A stretch of DNA of 64,000 bases from Volvariella volvacea V23. Taxonomy: Eukaryota; Basidiomycota; Agaricomycetes; Agaricales; Pluteaceae. The notes under the pieces are model-generated. The model had not been told where the DNA came from and did not search any database. It saw only the letters and a program-made list of their open reading frames with translations. A program made the translations under genes and the position numbers. Shown here in pieces: positions 34,922 to 47,400 of this stretch. Within the stretch, counting starts at the first letter, position 1. Each line of letters starts with the position of its first letter. Location of the stretch: assembly GCA_000349905.1 (NCBI GenBank), contig KB722740.1, positions 1,150,575 through 1,214,574 on the forward strand, given 5' to 3'.

Positions 34922-37784
34922 ATGTTGCGCATAGTATCGTCTGTTTCGAGACCCTCGTCGACGGGATTAATCGGAAAGGTTGCCTGTTCGTCACATTCGG
35001 TGAACTCGAGTGCGTTTCTTTTGTGCATGCTTTTTATCGTCTTTTGGGCTGCGTTTTTTGCTGACGGGTGTCGAATGGAATAGACCGGAGGGGTTTTGCT
35101 TCGACGACAGCAAAACAAGCAGACATTACGCTGACGGTTGACGGGAAGGAGGTCACTGTTCCCCAGGGTGGGTTTTTCTGGGGTGTTGCTCCTTTATCGT
35201 CTGGGGGCTGAGGAGTATCGTGGTTTGTAGGTTCTGCGCTCATTCAAGCTTGCGAGGCGGCGGGAGCGACGATACCGAGGTGTGTTGTGGACGTTAGCTT
35301 CCCCTCGTTCCGATCGCTCACGTCTTTCTTCTCAGGTTCTGCTATCATGATAGGTATGTACTATGGACACTATAGATTCGATACAGCTTTGGTAACGCGT
35401 CCGTTTAAGGTTGGCCATCGCGGGTAACTGCCGGTAAGTCCATCATCATATGCTGTTCCCTCTATTGCATGTCCTCATACGTGATCCTAGTATGTGCTTG
35501 GTTGAAGTTGAACGATCACCCAAGCCCGTTGCATCATGGTGAGTATCGATGCTGTCTCCAAGAATACGTAATCCAACATAGGACCTCAGTGCGATGCCAG
35601 CAATGCCAGGATCAAAAGTCTGGACGAATACCCCCCTAGTGCACGAAGCCCGGTAAGCTATATGCGTTCTCCCTCTCTTTCCTTCGTCGCTCAGACGTGT
35701 TTACCTTCCTTCAGTGAAGGCGTCATGGAGTTCCTTCTCGCCAACCATCCTCTTGACTGCCCCATTTGTGACCAAGGTGGAGAGTGTGATCTGCAAGACC
35801 AATCAATGCGCTATGGTTCTGACCGAACCCGCTTCCACGAGATTGCTGGCAAGCGTGCAGTCGAAAACAAGGAACTCGGTCCCCTCGTCAAAACCTCGAT
35901 GAACCGGTGTATCCAGTGCACGCGTTGCGTCCGATTCGCGAATGAGGTTGCGGGTGTAGAGGAGTTGGGCACGACTGGACGTGGAAACGATATGCAGATT
36001 GGAATGTATGTTGAAAAGACGATGGACTCGGAGTTGTCAGGGAATATTGTTGACCTGTGCCCTGTCGGAGCTTTGACAAGTAAACCTTACGCCTACCATG
36101 CTCGTCCTTGGGAGTTGAAGAACACAGAGTCTGTTGACGTGTTGGACGCGGTTGGATCGAACATTCGGGTGGATTCGCGAGGTGTACAGGTTATGAGGAT
36201 TCAACCCAAAACCAACGACGATGTCAACGAGGAGTGGATTAATGACAAGACCCGATACGCCTATGACGGTCTCCGCTTCCAGCGTCTCACCACGCCCTTG
36301 ATCAAGCAAGGCGACCGCTTTGTCGCTGCTTCATGGGAGGATGCATTGACCGCAATCGCCAACGGTCTCGCCGCTTCTGGAGCATCAGAAAACGAAATCC
36401 AGGCCGTCGCCGGCCACCTCGCCGATACGGAATCCCTCGTCGCCCTCAAGGATCTCGTGAACAGGCTTGGTTCTGACAACCTCGCTCTTGACCAAAACAA
36501 CGGAAACTCCGCACCCGCCCACGGAGTCGACTTCCGCTCGAATTACTCATTCAACTCGACGATCCCAGGAGTCGAGCAGGCCGATGTTATCCTCCTCGTC
36601 GGTACAAACCCTCGACATGAAGCTGCCGTGTTGAACTCGAGGATCAGGAAGAGCTGGTTGCATACCACCTTGGAAGTTGGGTTGATTGGAGAGCGCGTGG
36701 ATACAACTTATGGGTATGAGTATCTGGGACAGGATGCTAATGCATTGAAGAATCTGCTCGCTGGAACTGGGGAACAGGCAGGATTCGCTCAACGGCTGAA
36801 GAACGCGAAGAAGCCGTTGATCATTGTTGGCAGCGCTCTTGTTGAGCATCCCGACGGCAAGGCTGTCTACAATGAGCTGGCGAAGTATGTCGAAGCGAAC
36901 AAGGATAGGTTCGTCACTCCCGAATGGAACGGCTTCAACGTTCTTCAACGCGTGAGTGTGCGATGCTCCGACTCGTCTTACTTGTTCTAAGTCTTTTTGT
37001 TTCCAGATCGCTTCCCGACCAGCAGCATATGAAATCGGCTTCACGCCATCCAAGAAAGCCACCCAGACGAAGCCCAAATTCGTCTACCTCCTTAATGCTG
37101 ACGAAGTCGATCCCAAGTCCATTCCTGAAGACGCTTTCGTCGTCTACCAAGGACACCACGGTGACCTCGGTGCTCAGCTGGCTGATGTCTGCTTGCCTGC
37201 ATCCGCATACACAGAAAAGTCTGCCACTTGGGTGAACACAGAGGGAAGAGCTCAACTGGGTCGTGCGGCCGTCCCTCCACCTGGTGCCTCGCGAGAGGAT
37301 TGGAAGATCATTCGGTAAGGTGTCTTCCTTCACATGCGACGCATTATGCTGACTCTTTGATGTGTGTACGCGTATTTGTGACTTAGTGCCCTCTCAGAAG
37401 TTCTCCAAAACCCACTACCATACGACGACGTTCTATCACTACGTGACCGCATGTGGGAGATCTCACCTTCGTTGGTGAGGTACGACGTCACAGAACCGAC
37501 ATCGACGGAGATTGCGCTTGCTGGGTTGAAGGCGTTGCAAAATCAAACGACGGGAGCAAAGATCTCGGGAGCAGTGTTCAAGAAGCCAATTGCCAACTTC
37601 TACCAGACCGATCCTATATCTAGAGCGTGAGTGTCCCCTTCCTTGCCATCGGCTGTTCGCTGTTTATTAACACCCGCGCTCGCGCGCTTTTAGTTCCGTC
37701 ACCATGGCACAATGTACAAGAGCGTTCGTCAAGGATGAGACATTCGTCGATGCAGGAAAGGCATCACAAGCTGCATTCGCTTGA
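34922..37784 (+). CDS. NDUFS1: NADH:ubiquinone oxidoreductase 75 kDa subunit, mitochondrial
   Basis: Eleven exons give 741 residues: 34922-34985, 35084-35167, 35231-35279, 35336-35353, 35410-35433, 35491-35538, 35590-35652, 35715-36951, 37007-37314, 37387-37626, 37694-37784. It starts with a Ser/Arg-rich mitochondrial presequence. Next is the 2Fe-2S ferredoxin domain, whose cysteines are spread over five small exons (CYHDR, GNCRMCLVEVERSP, then ASC), then the His/Cys 4Fe-4S motif HPLDCPICDQGGECDLQDQS. The second 4Fe-4S motif is NRCIQCTRCVRF plus DLCPVGALTSKPY, and a molybdopterin-oxidoreductase-like domain fills the rest. This subunit passes electrons from FMN along the N-module of complex I in the matrix. 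Length is normal for fungi (~740). Exons 4 and 5 are micro-exons of 18 and 24 nt. Nothing suggests loss of function. Confidence 0.95.
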
Positions 37785-38782
37785 GCTTGATGTGTTTCTG
37801 TTTTCTACGCATGTAATAAGAAGACGTATAGTAATACCTGCTTTGCATCTCTTATTCATCATCCCTTTTCTTCTCCGCTTTGGCCTTACTACTCGGGTTT
37901 AACGCTTCGAGTGGGATAGATGGGTTGATGGTGGGGACGACGTTCTTTGTGCTTTTTCTTTACTTAGTGCTGTGCTTGGTATATAGATATAAACTTGCAG
38001 GTCTGCAATACAAATCCCAAAAACTCATTTTTTAACTTCTCTGGCGCGGAACAGATTATACTGTAGATGGAAGGTGTGGTGTGAGGTGGCACACTAGTGG
38101 TCAGTTGACCTTAACCTCAGTGCTTCAGCATCAACTTTCCAGCTGCTCTTCGTGCCGCTTCTCTATTTTGTTCAAACCTAGGTCCAATTGAGGGACATTT
38201 GCCCGTGGGTGCAGCAGATCCCATGCAATGCAAGCAGCACAATGTCATAAAATTGTGCAGGACGTGGAGGCGGCGGCGCTTCCCCTACTAAGGGTTTTTG
38301 GTGTGCTATTCGACTGCTGCGCAAGCGTTATATAGCTCGCGTAATTGTCGCCTTATATCGCTACATCAGTGCGATGCGGTTTATAGCACCATTGCACTCC
38401 TCCACGTTATCAGACGCTTTGCACCTAGATGGCCTTTTTTGGCCTCGGTGCCGCAACACTGGCAGTGAATGATTGTGGCTGCATTCGCGGAACTGGAAAA
38501 TAAACCTGCACTTGTTTGGCGACCCAGATCAACTGTACGCCACAAGCTTATGTATATATATATGGTGTGCGATTTTGAAGAGAGCCCAAACCGGCGCCAG
38601 TCTTGTTCACATCATGATTTCGCAGGCTACGAACCATCATTTGTTCAATCACCCTGTCTAGCACCTGGTAGAACTCGCAATACCAATACACCAAACTCGC
38701 ATCGAATTATCAAGGTCTGGTAACGATTCAGTGTACGGGATAATTCAGTATGCTAACTCTAGGATAGCAATCCAATCCTATA
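37785..38782. other. Intergenic, no supported gene
   Basis: About 1 kb after the complex I gene. The first part is its 3' UTR and flank. The remainder has only short overlapping frames with no motif, and no repeat partner elsewhere in the window. Confidence 0.6.
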
Positions 38783-39064
38783 ATGTTACTAAGCGAACCT
38801 CGAATGATACAAGACCAAGCGCTTTTGATACTTGATATCGTCGTTTCAATCATTTCGCACCTGACATGCGGACATTCTGGACCGATTCATTTGTCGCGGC
38901 CATCCTTGCATTCTCTATCATTGAGTGCTCGACGATTTCATCAGCCCGCCCTGGATGCGTTGTGGAAATATTTGGATTCTATTGTGCCTTTGCTTGAGCT
39001 TTTACCATTTATTGAGACTCATGAAAGTATGGATGAATCTGGGACAACGAAGACACCAGATATC
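38783..39064 (+). pseudogene. Orphan F-box exon (copy J)
   Basis: This frame encodes a typical family F-box exon: ILDIVVSIISHL, SLHSLSLSARRFHQPALDAL, then WKYLDSIVPLLELLPFIETH, ending at a GTGAGT donor (39065). It is closest to exon 1 of copy A (SLSLSARRFQKPALDALWRDL). The expected LRR exon, which should begin with DWxxFxxY within about 60 bp, is absent. LRR-like sequence reappears only 650 bp later (39720-40919), separated by sequence with stops. It is therefore either a truncated duplicate or the first exon of the dead gene that follows. Confidence 0.65.
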
Positions 39065-39719
39065 GTGAGTTGTTCTTGTCCTGTCTTTCTCAGACGTCAT
39101 TTAGCGCTGGGAAGCATATCTCAAACTAGGTTGTGGTAGGCGTTTTTGTATATCACTCCTGCATGGAGACTAATGAATAATGAATTATTGGAGGCGCTGT
39201 CCAGGTAATTGAAGATTATTACATCTATAAGTGACACCGAGTAAGAGTTCTACCAAACTATTGATTTATAAACCAAGAAAAGAGAGTACAAAATGGCTCT
39301 GGAGATGCTACTAGGAACGCAATAGGTACAGTGCCCGGTGGAAGATTCAGATAGTCCCGGAATGGATAATCCGAGTGTCGGACGCTTGGACGCTTGGACT
39401 TTCTATTTCCGTAACATTAGTCAAGCGATCGAATGGAGACCGGAGTCACTGAACTGTACGTATGCATACCCTAATTAGCATGTTCGTGCCTTGGATTGAC
39501 AAACTACGACGACCATCTTCGAACACTCGATGTCCTGAGTACGACTTCTCCACCGGGCATTATGGTATTTGAAAAAACGGAACATGGTCTGAAAGGGGTA
39601 GGGCTCACTTAAGCCTTGAATCTACATCCTCATCGATTCAGCTATCAGGGGCATGGATTTGGTAGCAGGAGAGTGCCGTCCAAATTCAGACTATTCAGGT
39701 TCTGTGATCAGCGGGCATA

Positions 39720-40919
39720 CTGACAGCCCTTGAGTAGAAAATTCAACTTGAGAATTGGTCGTACGGCAAGTGTTGGGAGGAGGTCTTGTTGTCCCTGGTC
39801 CCCGCCATCCAAAACATGCCAAATTCGACAATTCAAACGTGATGTGAGCATCGATAGTGTGCTGGATGAGGATTTCACAATGACAGAATTGGAGGAAATT
39901 TGGTTCAATTGTATGCCGTTTTGCCTTCTCACTGGCACCTTCCTCCCAGACCTGTGTCGAGGTCAGCGTCGACAGGACTGGCCATATTTATTTGGACCAG
40001 TTGAATTTAACAGAATTCCGGCGACTCTATCTCATCAAACCCTCACAACCATCTCTCTTACTCATATAGTTCCCCGCGAGTGCCTCGTCAATTTAAACTT
40101 GCATGGCAATGAGATCACCGACCTTCCAAATATCTTCTATCTAAAATTCCCACTATCGAATCGTCTATTGCTCATCATCGTCACAAGCGACACCTTAAAT
40201 CTCGACATCGTCCGTTTTCTCAATAATCACCCCACAACCAAGGCCTTGTGCCTTAATGTCATACGCGTTTAGGTGTATGCAACAAGATTGATCTCGAACT
40301 CGTCTCAGATCTCATTCCTCCAACCGTCCCTCAAACATCTTCAATGCTTCTCAAGTGACCTGGTTGTCATGCTCAATCAAAACGTGAGCTCGCTGAAGAG
40401 GTTGGAGAGCCTGGAGTTGCTTTATGAGAGAGACGAATGGCATTGCAAGAAATTGATAAGCACGTTGAAGTCAGAGTCGTGGCCAAAGATACAGGTACTG
40501 AGGGTAACCACCATGGCCGCTGCTACCTCCCCGCATGGAAGGAGCTTTGTCTATATCTTGTCCCCCACGACTATACATACACAACACGGCAACATCGCTT
40601 CGCGGCATTCAGCAAGGTAGCTCCAAACATTCAAGTTGTGCGCATCAAGATGTCGTACTCCAATGTCGCTAATTTTGGGGTAAGTGCAATGCTGAGGTCG
40701 CTGCCGTGCACTTTTATTCTGACTTTTCCCATGCACGCACGGAAAATAGTTTATTCTGCGGCTGAATGCTTCCCCTCCCTCCGTTATTTCATCTTCCCAG
40801 AACTGGTCGAATCGAAAAAGAGGAAGAAGATCCAAAACCTATGTAGTTCTCAATATCCTTTAGTAAATGTGATGTTTGATCTACTTGTTGGTCCTGGTAA
40901 ACATATCTTTTCGCACTAA
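39720..40919 (+). pseudogene. Degraded LRR region (copy K)
   Basis: An open frame runs from 39730 to TAG 40270-40272, resumes in the same frame (40273-40620), then must switch frame near 40490 to continue to 40919. Leucine-rich phrases include LVNLNLHGNEI, PNIFYLKFPLSNRLLLI and RLESLELLYERD. The frame switch could be an intron (CAG|GTACTG ... GGAAG|GAGCTT), giving PKIQ then ELCLYL; the TAG has no such explanation. The same protein text recurs at 53400-54070, after another F-box exon. The pair therefore defines a second LRR subfamily with the order F-box exon, LRR part, and both copies look dead. Confidence 0.6.
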
Positions 40920-41981
40920 CCTACCAATCATTTGTCAGTCAGTTGACTCAGCCAGTGTGTGTGCTAAGCCGTGAACGTTGAATCTTGACCGTTACTGTAG
41001 GATTGGACAATCCAACGCATTTTACGTACAGGGCGGCATTTTGCCTTTGTTAACCCACGGAAGTCTCTTGTCGTAATTTCACAAATTGCGGCAAAGAGTT
41101 AATATGCTGCTCCGTTAATTCACCGCCTTTCTTACGGGTGACTGCCATAGTAGTCTCCGGGGCGGGTGTACAATGTTAGTACCAACCTCGATGGAGTAGA
41201 GAAGAGGACGCGGGGAGAGATGATGAGATCTAATTGGAATGAACAGACACACCTCGTGCAATTCATTGTTGCCCATGCATCGCGAATTGTGCACTAGGAT
41301 TTGCGCGAACAGCACGCAACGGAGTCATTTGTCGTGATCAAGCGTTGAATCTTGCGCTCTCTGTTCAGTGGACGTGAAGGCATAGTAAATGACAATTTCA
41401 GGCTCCAAATATTAAGAGGCATCTGCAACAGGCATGCCGTAAAAGCATTATCAGTGACCTTGAACGACCGCAATAAGGCAAGACTCCCCTTACCCAATCC
41501 GAACCCCAGAATGGTGGATGAGTGATGATAGTCCGGCCGACCAAGGGCCGTTACACCTCCTTTAACTTGAGCTTTGTCAGCGACAGCGTAAAAGGACCTT
41601 CGCTTGTTACTACACAAGGCCTCCACATAGGAGGGTGATGGTTAGGGGCGTGACAACGTTGTGGGTGGATCACACCTGGGTCACACAATGCCGCGCTGCT
41701 GGTCGTCCACAACGCTCATTCAGCGCCATCTTTGCGCGCTGACCCTCTGCCGACTGCACTTCCACTACTCACCATGACCGACCAGCGTGTCTCCTGGCTA
41801 AAGTTCTCCAGGATCTGTGCGTAATTGTGCAACATCGAATTCGCGCCTGACAAACGCGCGTTTTTGGGCCACGAGGCAAGGAGCCGCTCCAAGAGCGACC
41901 CGCCCGCCCGCTCCCGGTCTGAAACTCAACTCCATCACCAGCAAAGTGAAACATTGAAGGGAGTGAAAAAGTGGGCAAACC
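40920..41981. other. Intergenic, no supported gene
   Basis: About 1.06 kb between the K remnant and the metallophosphoesterase. Only chance frames (up to 110 codons, minus strand) occur. The promoter of the 41982 gene must lie at the right end. Confidence 0.6.
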
Positions 41982-43682
41982 ATGTCGAGTATCGATAACA
42001 TCCTCAGACAACTGCGGTCTTCTCTGCAAGCACCTGAAGTGAGGACGCAACCGAGGTGGGTGTCCAAGTTGCTCCACAGTTTTTGTTGCTTGAATGTGGG
42101 ATTTGATCTCGCGTTCGTTTCCGTAGCGTGCCTGTTGTGTCTGAGAAGATTATGGACGATACGGAGTTGGATGATGGAGGACCAAGGCACGCGACTGGCG
42201 TTCGAAAAGCCGTCTTGACTTCTCCCACCGCGGTCGTGCACGTCTACTACGACATCGACAATCCTCCACCCAAGCCCTCTTCAACGCTACAATCAGACAC
42301 CAAGACCTCCGAATCATCGTCGTCAGCATCCGAGCCTCCCGAGTCGACAGCCCAAGCAGAGGAACACTGGACGAGATTTGTATGCCTCAGTGACACGCAC
42401 AACCACGAGTTTCCGGTTCCGGATGGAGATGTGTTGTTGCACGGTGGAGATCTGACGAACACGGGGGAGCTGCGGGAGTTTGAGAGGACGGTGGAGTGGT
42501 TGCGCGGACTGCCGCATAAAAAGAAGATGTAAGTGAGCCACAAGGCGTTTTGTTTTGCTGGTTGCGTTTTGTCTTGTCCTGTCTTGGCTGACTTGGTTGT
42601 GTAGCATTATTGGAGGGAACCATGATCTGACGTTGGATAAGGACTGGTACGAGAGGAAGTGGGAGCGATTTCATTGTAGTAGGGGTAAGCAGGTGTGTAG
42701 CGTCTCTAGACGGCTCGTGTGTGGTGTGTGCTTATGGTGCGCAGGATAGAGACGTGATTATGGAGTTGCTTCGCGGACCTGAGGCCATAGAAGCTGGCTT
42801 GGTATACCTTCAAGACGAAGAACACAAATTCCAGGTTCGAGAGGGCGGAAGGATGTGGAGTGTATACGGATCACCGGTAGGTGTCTTCTTGCTCTGACAC
42901 TATCCTCTGACGCGCTGTCCTCCTCTCAGTGGTCTCCAGAGTTCTTTGACTGGGCGTTTAATTATTTCAGGAGCGAAGGCGCAGGTGGGTACTATCATTA
43001 AGAACCTCTTCTCCGCGTCGCATGCTACGGCCGTTAACTAACACCACCATGACGCCGTTCCAGCTCTAGTCGGGAAATTTCCCAAGGCTGACATTATGTA
43101 CGTATATTCCTTTCCCCACTCATCGAACCACGCTCATGCCAATACACCCACTGCACCATTTATATCCCGCTTCTCGCTCGCTCGCTCACACGACCTCGTA
43201 TTCTCTATATATGCGTCCATATGGATAGTTTGACCCACGGCCCGGCGTATGGGATTTTTGACCAGACACGGAGTGAGGATGAAGTAGGGTGCGAGGACCT
43301 TCGCCGACGGCTTTTGGAGCTCCGCCCGCGGTTACACGTGTCGGGGCATATACACGAAGCACGAGGGGCGCATATACATACTTGGGGTCAAGGGCCCAGA
43401 GTCAATCAGGGCGATGGCGATGGACTTGGTCCGGAGGTGGATGGGCTGCCTTGGGTTCAGTATGATGCGCTTTTTGGCAAAGGAAGTGAGACGATAGAAG
43501 GTGAGGGGAGCGAGGATGGGAGTGAGGATGGGTTAGGGCAAGGCGTGGAGAGGGAAAGAACGGTGTTTGTGAATGCGGCCAACTGGCCAGCTGGAGAGAG
43601 AGCTTGGAAGAATGGACGCCGGGTGCCTTTTGGAGAGGCAGGGTTCCGACCTATCATTGTCGATTTGAGAGAAGACATCTGA
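41982..43682 (+). CDS. Calcineurin-like metallophosphoesterase (MPPED/239AB type)
   Basis: Seven exons join in frame to 412 residues: 41982-42055, 42127-42528, 42605-42692, 42745-42876, 42930-42984, 43064-43097, 43229-43682. All five metallophosphoesterase blocks are visible: CLSDTHNHEF (Asp and His ligands), GDVLLHGGDLTN (Asp), GGNHDLT (Asn and His), LTHGPAYGIFD (His), and SGHIHEARG (His-x-His). The family binds two metal ions and hydrolyses phosphomono- or phosphodiesters; the physiological substrate of this subgroup is not known. An acidic, Ser/Pro-rich stretch precedes the catalytic domain (~60-110), and a Glu/Gly/Asp-rich low-complexity insert follows the last His motif. No signal peptide is seen, so it is probably cytosolic. 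The exon 3 end was chosen at CAG|GTGTGT because the earlier GTAAGC donor breaks the frame. Confidence 0.88.
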
Positions 43683-44442
43683 GTGCCCATTTATTGGAGG
43701 AATTATTCATGTCTTGCTGAGGTGAAGTGTAAGACTATCGCCACGTCGTTTCTTGGTTTGCACTTTGTTGGAAAATCACCCTTGCTGTATCGTCTGAAAG
43801 GCATGTTTTCGTTTCTTTGGGGGTATGATGTCCGGTGTTTCGACCAGGAAGCAAAGACAGTTCACACATTAATTCTAATTTTCATGCAGCTGATGACTCT
43901 CAACCGCATAAGCACGCTTTGGAGTGGTTCTCCATCACGAATACTTCCAGCGACACTGCACGAGAATACGCGAAGCCCAAGTGTGCATGTGCTCCGCTGT
44001 GGATTCTCATCTTCTTCCATGGCCAGCTCAACATCCTGGACTCAACTGTTCTTGCGATACGGATTCTACAATTTGAAGACGTATGAAATCGGTTCTCCAA
44101 AGGCGATTTTATCCGTCATATGACAGCCTAATGAACTCCAACAGCGTTGTTGCGGTATTGCCCGTGATCTCGTGGTCAAGAACACTGAACGTTCTCCGAG
44201 CTCAACGCCTGCCAAGTACAGGTTCGAAGATTATAGTACTCGAGTGAGCAAAATCAGGAAAAAGAAGTGCGGAAGGGGTAGGTATATGAGGTGGCGGTTG
44301 GCGAAGCGGAGGGGGTGATTTTGCTTCTCCTATCGCTCCACCAAGGCTCTCTCCGCTCCAAAGCTATAGGAGTAAACATCTTCACCTCTATCACAAGCAA
44401 CTTTGTGGAAGGGAAGAAAGTAATAGGGAATACGAACAAGAA
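43683..44442. other. Intergenic, no supported gene
   Basis: 760 bp between the phosphoesterase stop and the GH92 start. Short frames on both strands have no motif. It should contain the phosphoesterase 3' end and the GH92 promoter. Confidence 0.6.
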
Positions 44443-47400
44443 ATGGGAGCACGCCGACGGTTGACATCGATTTCGTTTTTGGCTGTGGCTGGTGTGGTTG
44501 GTCCTAGGGCCTTGTAAGTCCAAATATAACATCAGCTCGAACCGCGACTGATACCTTTATTCGTGCTAGAGCACAAGATACACCAGCAGCGCTCATCTCG
44601 GATCCGTCGAGTCTTGTGACTCCGTTTATTGGGACGACGAATGGAGGACATGTATTTCCTGGTTGGTTGAGCATCTTCTATTCCTGAGCATGCGCTGATG
44701 GTTGCATTCACGCGCATATAGGCGCTACTATCCCTCACGGGATGATTAAAGTCGGAATGGACACCGACTCTCCCGGAAATGTGAGCCGTATCCTTCTCAA
44801 TACTGCACTATTGTTGCTAATACAGTACCACGACCAGCACGCAGGATATGACGGTGATCCAAAATACAACGTTACTGGGTTTTCTCAGCTACATGACAGC
44901 GGGACTGGTGGAGTACGTGCTCTTTCTGCATTCACCACTGTACTTTTGATGCTGAATATGCTTTTTTTGAAGGCTGTTCCATTGTCCAACTTTAAGATAT
45001 TCCCGTTTTTGGAGTGCTCTTCGTTCGAGAAATGTCAGACGTCGCTTGCGAGTAGGAAGGTCCTGAGGAAGATCTTGCCAAATGGTATATCTGAGTTATC
45101 TGAGCAGAACGACCAATTAATCCTAATTTGAAAGGCTCTCCCGACGACTTTGCTTCACCTGGATATTTTGCCACTAATCTTGTAAGCCACTTCCCTCTCT
45201 CCCACCTCATACTATTTGTATCACTAATTTGAGAGCCTTGTCGTAGACAAACGGCATTCGAGTAGAACTCACGGCGACTAGAAGAGCTGCACTGCACCGA
45301 TATACTTTCCCTGTTGGAACAGCCCACCCAAGAATTGCAGTGGACCTTACGAATGATGGACAACGTAGCAGCACCGAACCCGTCATGACACTCGATCCCA
45401 AGACTGCTCGAGTGGTAGGAGGAGCTTCATTCGCAGCTTCTTTTGGTCCAGGTGCATCAGGCCCATTCGTTCTATCAGTTTGTTTAAGTTGACACGGAAA
45501 CACATAAAGGGCGTTATAGGGCTTTCGTATGCGCGGATTTCAAGGGTGAAGGATTCGACCTTGGATCACCGACAGAATATGGAGCGTTCTTGGCCAATTT
45601 CCCCGTCCAAGGGACGACAAATATCAATCAGCTCTACTACAGTGAGCATCATTCCATCACCAAGTCCTTGCTCGTGCTCTAACACCCTCTCCCTAGGTTT
45701 CATCGACGAACTAGGTGCACTGTTCACATGGAAGCCATCGCCTCAACGAACCCCAACTTCGATCCTCGTCCGAGTCGGAGTTTCCTTCATCTCGAGTGAT
45801 CAGGCCTGCAAGAACGCCGAAACGGAGATAGCAGATTGGAGCTTTGATCGAGTGCATAGGGAGAGTAGAAAAGCGTGGAACGACGTGTTGGGAAGAGTTC
45901 AGGTAGACACGAGGGGTGTGGATCCGGAAACGGTCAGGCTGCTCTACTCGTCGGTACGTCGTCCATCAAGCTCTTTACGCGGTGTAGGTTGTGATTCCGG
46001 ACCCTCGTTTTTTTGTTGGAAGATTTACCGAACTCATATTTCTCCTGCTGACTGTAAGCATCATCGGTTTAGGTGGCTTCAAAGTGCAGTTTCTGATGTT
46101 TCTCACAGATTCGGGAGAAAATCCGAAATGGAACTCGACCGAGCCGTATTTTGACTCGTTTTATTGCAATGTAGGTTTATCGTGTGGCAAGCAGCTTGAT
46201 ACGAGGAGGGCTGACCTTGGGAAACAGTGGGATACCTATAGGACACTATACCCCTTGATGTCTCTACATGATCCGTTTACTTTTGCAAACATCGTTCGTG
46301 GAATGATTGATATACAGAAGCACGAAGGTACGCCAAGTTGCCGTGTGTGGTGCTTGATGCGATGCCACTGCTGGAGCTCACCGTCCAATTTTTAGGTTGG
46401 TTGCCAGAGTGCCGTGGGGCGACTGCGCAACATTATATCCAAGGCGGAAGCAGTAAGCGGTTTCATCGAAACTATGAGCGTAATACCATAATTCACGTTT
46501 TGGATAGATGGAGACCCGATTGTCAGCGAGTATTTCGTCAAGTGTGTACTCACAACCACTGCTTGAAGGGATTCATTGACAGGGACGAATTAATAGATAC
46601 CATCAACTCGCTGCATCTATGCATGTTTCAGCAGATGATTTATACGCAGCTCTGCTTGCAGACGCTGAGAATCAGCCGCCCAACTGGGACGTTCAAGGCC
46701 GACAAGCCACTATGTGGAAGAGGCTCGGTGGGTGACTATTATCCACCAAACGTCTTGTGGTAGATCTGAATAGGACGTAGGATATATACCTCATGATATG
46801 TTCAGCGCTGGTGGTGCGAACACCAAGCAAGTGTCTCGAACGCTCGAGGTGAACATTAATTGCTTCGAGCTGGGGGGTAGTCACTGACTCCACAGTAGCA
46901 CGCCTTTAACGATTTCACGATCGCACAGGTAGCCAAAATTCTTGGCAAGACGGACGACGCACGAAAGGTTTGCTGTTTCCTCATCTTTTTCCAGCGCGTT
47001 GACGCTCGAGGTTGTGTAGTATGCTCAACGTGGAGGGAACTTCATCAACGTCTGGAATCCCAACGTCATGATGCCTGATCGTCCGGATATTGTTGGAATG
47101 ATGCAGGTACGTTCGATTTTATTACGGGGCTCATAGGAGCTGAAGGCTGTTGTAGCCGCGCTTCATGGATGGAACGTTCAACTTTACCGATCCGAGGCAT
47201 TGCAGTACCCATGATCCAGCTCAAGCTACTTGTTTCTTGAATGCCGCAAATAGAGACGGCTTCTACGAAGGTACGGGATTGGCGTCCATAGGAAAAATTA
47301 TTGAATCCTAATACTGCTGCCTAAAAGGATCTCCAATAATTGTAAGTAACATACCCTACTTGCCTGTTTTGACCGAGATTGAAGAACAGTTTAATTTAGT

